Origin: Trichormus sp. NMC-1
GTDB taxonomy: Bacteria > Cyanobacteriota > Cyanobacteriia > Cyanobacteriales > Nostocaceae
NCBI RefSeq assembly: GCF_001858025.1
Contig: NZ_LZQD01000006.1
Location: forward strand, 236,184-300,183
Direction of reading: 5' to 3'
DNA: 64,000 bases
Shown here: positions 62,884 to 64,000 of the stretch, piece by piece
Numbering within the stretch: position 1 is the first letter of the stretch
How the letters are laid out: every line of letters starts with the position of its first letter
The notes under the pieces: generated by a model
What the model was told of the DNA's origin: nothing
The model's input: the letters and a program-made list of their open reading frames with translations, nothing else
Database searches by the model: none
Program-made: the position numbers and the translations under genes

Positions 62884-64000
62884 CTAAACCTTCCCAATGT
62901 CAGCAAAGCGAATTTTTAGATAATCATCTTCCATTTTTGCACCTGATGGTTGAAGTGCTGCTAAAGCCTGCGGTAAAACTAAATTACGACGATGATTACC
63001 AATCGTAATATTTAATTCATCGCCACTTTTATTGAGTTGAATTTGGTTTTTGGGAATACCCGGTAAATACAGTTCCAAGCTGTATTGGTTATTTTCCTGC
63101 ACAACTCGGATAGTTGTTTCTTTATAATATATCTGAGTTGGATCTTCATCCTGGTAGAGCGTTTCTTTGAGTCTCTCTAATGCTGCTAAACCGCACATTT
63201 CTTCAGAATAAAGAGGTACTTCCTTCACAGGTAAGGGGTGGAAGTTTTCATGAATTTCTTGGCGATATTGTTCTTGATTTTCTTTCCAACGTTTGAAGAA
63301 GGGATCTTCAACTTCTTTAGGAATAATGCGATTAGCAATAATTAAATCGGTAGCCACATTATATAAACTCAAATAAGCATGAGCGCGGAGAGATTCTTTA
63401 ATCACCATCTTTTCTGGGTTGGTGACAAGACGGACTGAAGTTTGAGTATTGTCAGTCAATACTTTTTCTAAAGCTTCTATTTGTTCATAAAACTCATAAG
63501 GAGCATCCATTACTTCTTTATCTGGTAACGAAAAACCAACAATTGGTCTAAAAATAGGCTCAACTAGAGGTCTAAGTGCTACCGAGATGTTTTGAAAAGG
63601 TTTATAGAAGCGCCGCATATACCAGCCGCCGACTTCTGGTAAACTCAACAAACGTAGAGCCGTACCAGTCGGAGCCGAGTCAATAATTAAAACGTCAAAT
63701 TCCCCTTCATCATAGTGACGTTTCATTCTGACCAAGCCAAAAATCTCATCCATTCCCGGTAAAATGGCTAATTCTTCGGCTTGTATCCCGTCTAAACCCC
63801 TTGCTTGTAACACCTGAGTGATATAACGCTTCACCGCACCCCAGTTACCTTCTAATTCTTGGAGTGCGTCGAGTTCTGCTCCCCACAAATTTGGGCGGAC
63901 TTGTCGGGCATCATGTCCTAATTCTAGATCAAAACTGTCTGCTAGGGAGTGAGCAGGGTCTGTACTTAAAACTAATGTACGGTATCCGAGTTCTGCACAA
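62884..64000 (-). CDS. ArsA/GET3-family ATPase with C-terminal HSP20-like domain (5' end outside window)
   Basis: At least 372 residues; the frame is open to the right edge, where it reads [20 protein letters not shown] and DSFDLELG, the switch region after the (missing) P-loop. [19 protein letters not shown] is the conserved nucleotide-binding strand. Residues near the C-terminus ([20 protein letters not shown], then [16 protein letters not shown]) match the HSP20-like domain that follows ArsA domains in cyanobacteria. GET3/ArsA ATPases handle membrane proteins or metal oxyanions; the HSP20-containing group is uncharacterised, so its cargo is unknown. Confidence 0.9.
   Translation of the reverse strand, partial: CAELGYRTLVLSTDPAHSLADSFDLELGHDARQVRPNLWGAELDALQELEGNWGAVKRYITQVLQARGLDGIQAEELAILPGMDEIFGLVRMKRHYDEGEFDVLIIDSAPTGTALRLLSLPEVGGWYMRRFYKPFQNISVALRPLVEPIFRPIVGFSLPDKEVMDAPYEFYEQIEALEKVLTDNTQTSVRLVTNPEKMVIKESLRAHAYLSLYNVATDLIIANRIIPKEVEDPFFKRWKENQEQYRQEIHENFHPLPVKEVPLYSEEMCGLAALERLKETLYQDEDPTQIYYKETTIRVVQENNQYSLELYLPGIPKNQIQLNKSGDELNITIGNHRRNLVLPQALAALQPSGAKMEDDYLKIRFADIGKV

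Overview
The window reads as chromosomal DNA of a filamentous, probably heterocyst-forming cyanobacterium (Nostocales). Reasons: frequent HIP1 octamers (GCGATCGC), AT-rich intergenic DNA, many heptameric short tandem repeats, small fold-back elements, and cyanobacterial gene types (cruF/cruG, ftn2/zipN, HpsJ-like and cyanoexosortase genes, phytochrome-type GAF sensor kinase). The species cannot be named from sequence alone.

Layout. (1) 0.5-19.5 kb is an extracellular polysaccharide locus: eight GT-B type glycosyltransferases (473, 4909, 6124, 7245, 13964, 15151, 17288, 18376), two SAM methyltransferases, an O-antigen ligase/polymerase-like membrane protein, a cyanoexosortase with an HpsJ-like partner, and a Wzc-type co-polymerase/tyrosine kinase. 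No flippase is visible. (2) 19.5-25.6 kb: orphan M41 protease, degenerate-receiver GGDEF protein, alaS, TerB-like protein. (3) 25.6-34.3 kb is a rearranged stretch: gene remnants, short conserved proteins, a PLP enzyme, rnhA, and the myxoxanthophyll genes cruF and cruG, which are separated by an apparently identical 679-bp copy of the truncated-cupin/rnhA 5' region. (4) 34.6-44.4 kb: rpmA/rplU, tRNA-Lys, aldose epimerase, pdhA, the cell-division gene ftn2/zipN, argS. (5) 44.5-51.8 kb: a PTS-type dihydroxyacetone kinase set (dhaK, dhaL, and a DhaM-HPr-EI fusion), def and an HtrA/Deg protease. (6) 52.3-56.5 kb is the most unusual block: four consecutive + strand genes with good ribosome-binding sites encoding a 5-hmdU-DNA-kinase helical-domain protein, a DUF1643 protein, a MazG/MazG-C pyrophosphohydrolase and a membrane-anchored dCTP-deaminase-fold protein that appears to lack catalytic residues, followed by a PIN toxin-antitoxin pair. 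(7) 56.6-64 kb: dnaN, a secreted hypothetical protein, a multi-GAF histidine kinase, and an ArsA/GET3-like ATPase cut by the window edge.

Repeats are a second theme. There are two perfect heptamer arrays (41 x AACAGGG, 49 x TTTGGAG); a 135-bp fold-back element present twice with perfect 10-bp target duplications; a family of roughly 100-bp TAYAGC...GCTRTA elements, one of which supplies the stop codon of a glycosyltransferase gene; and a 50-bp duplication of a glycosyltransferase gene start that brackets a methyltransferase gene. All family calls are from reading the sequence; no database search was run.
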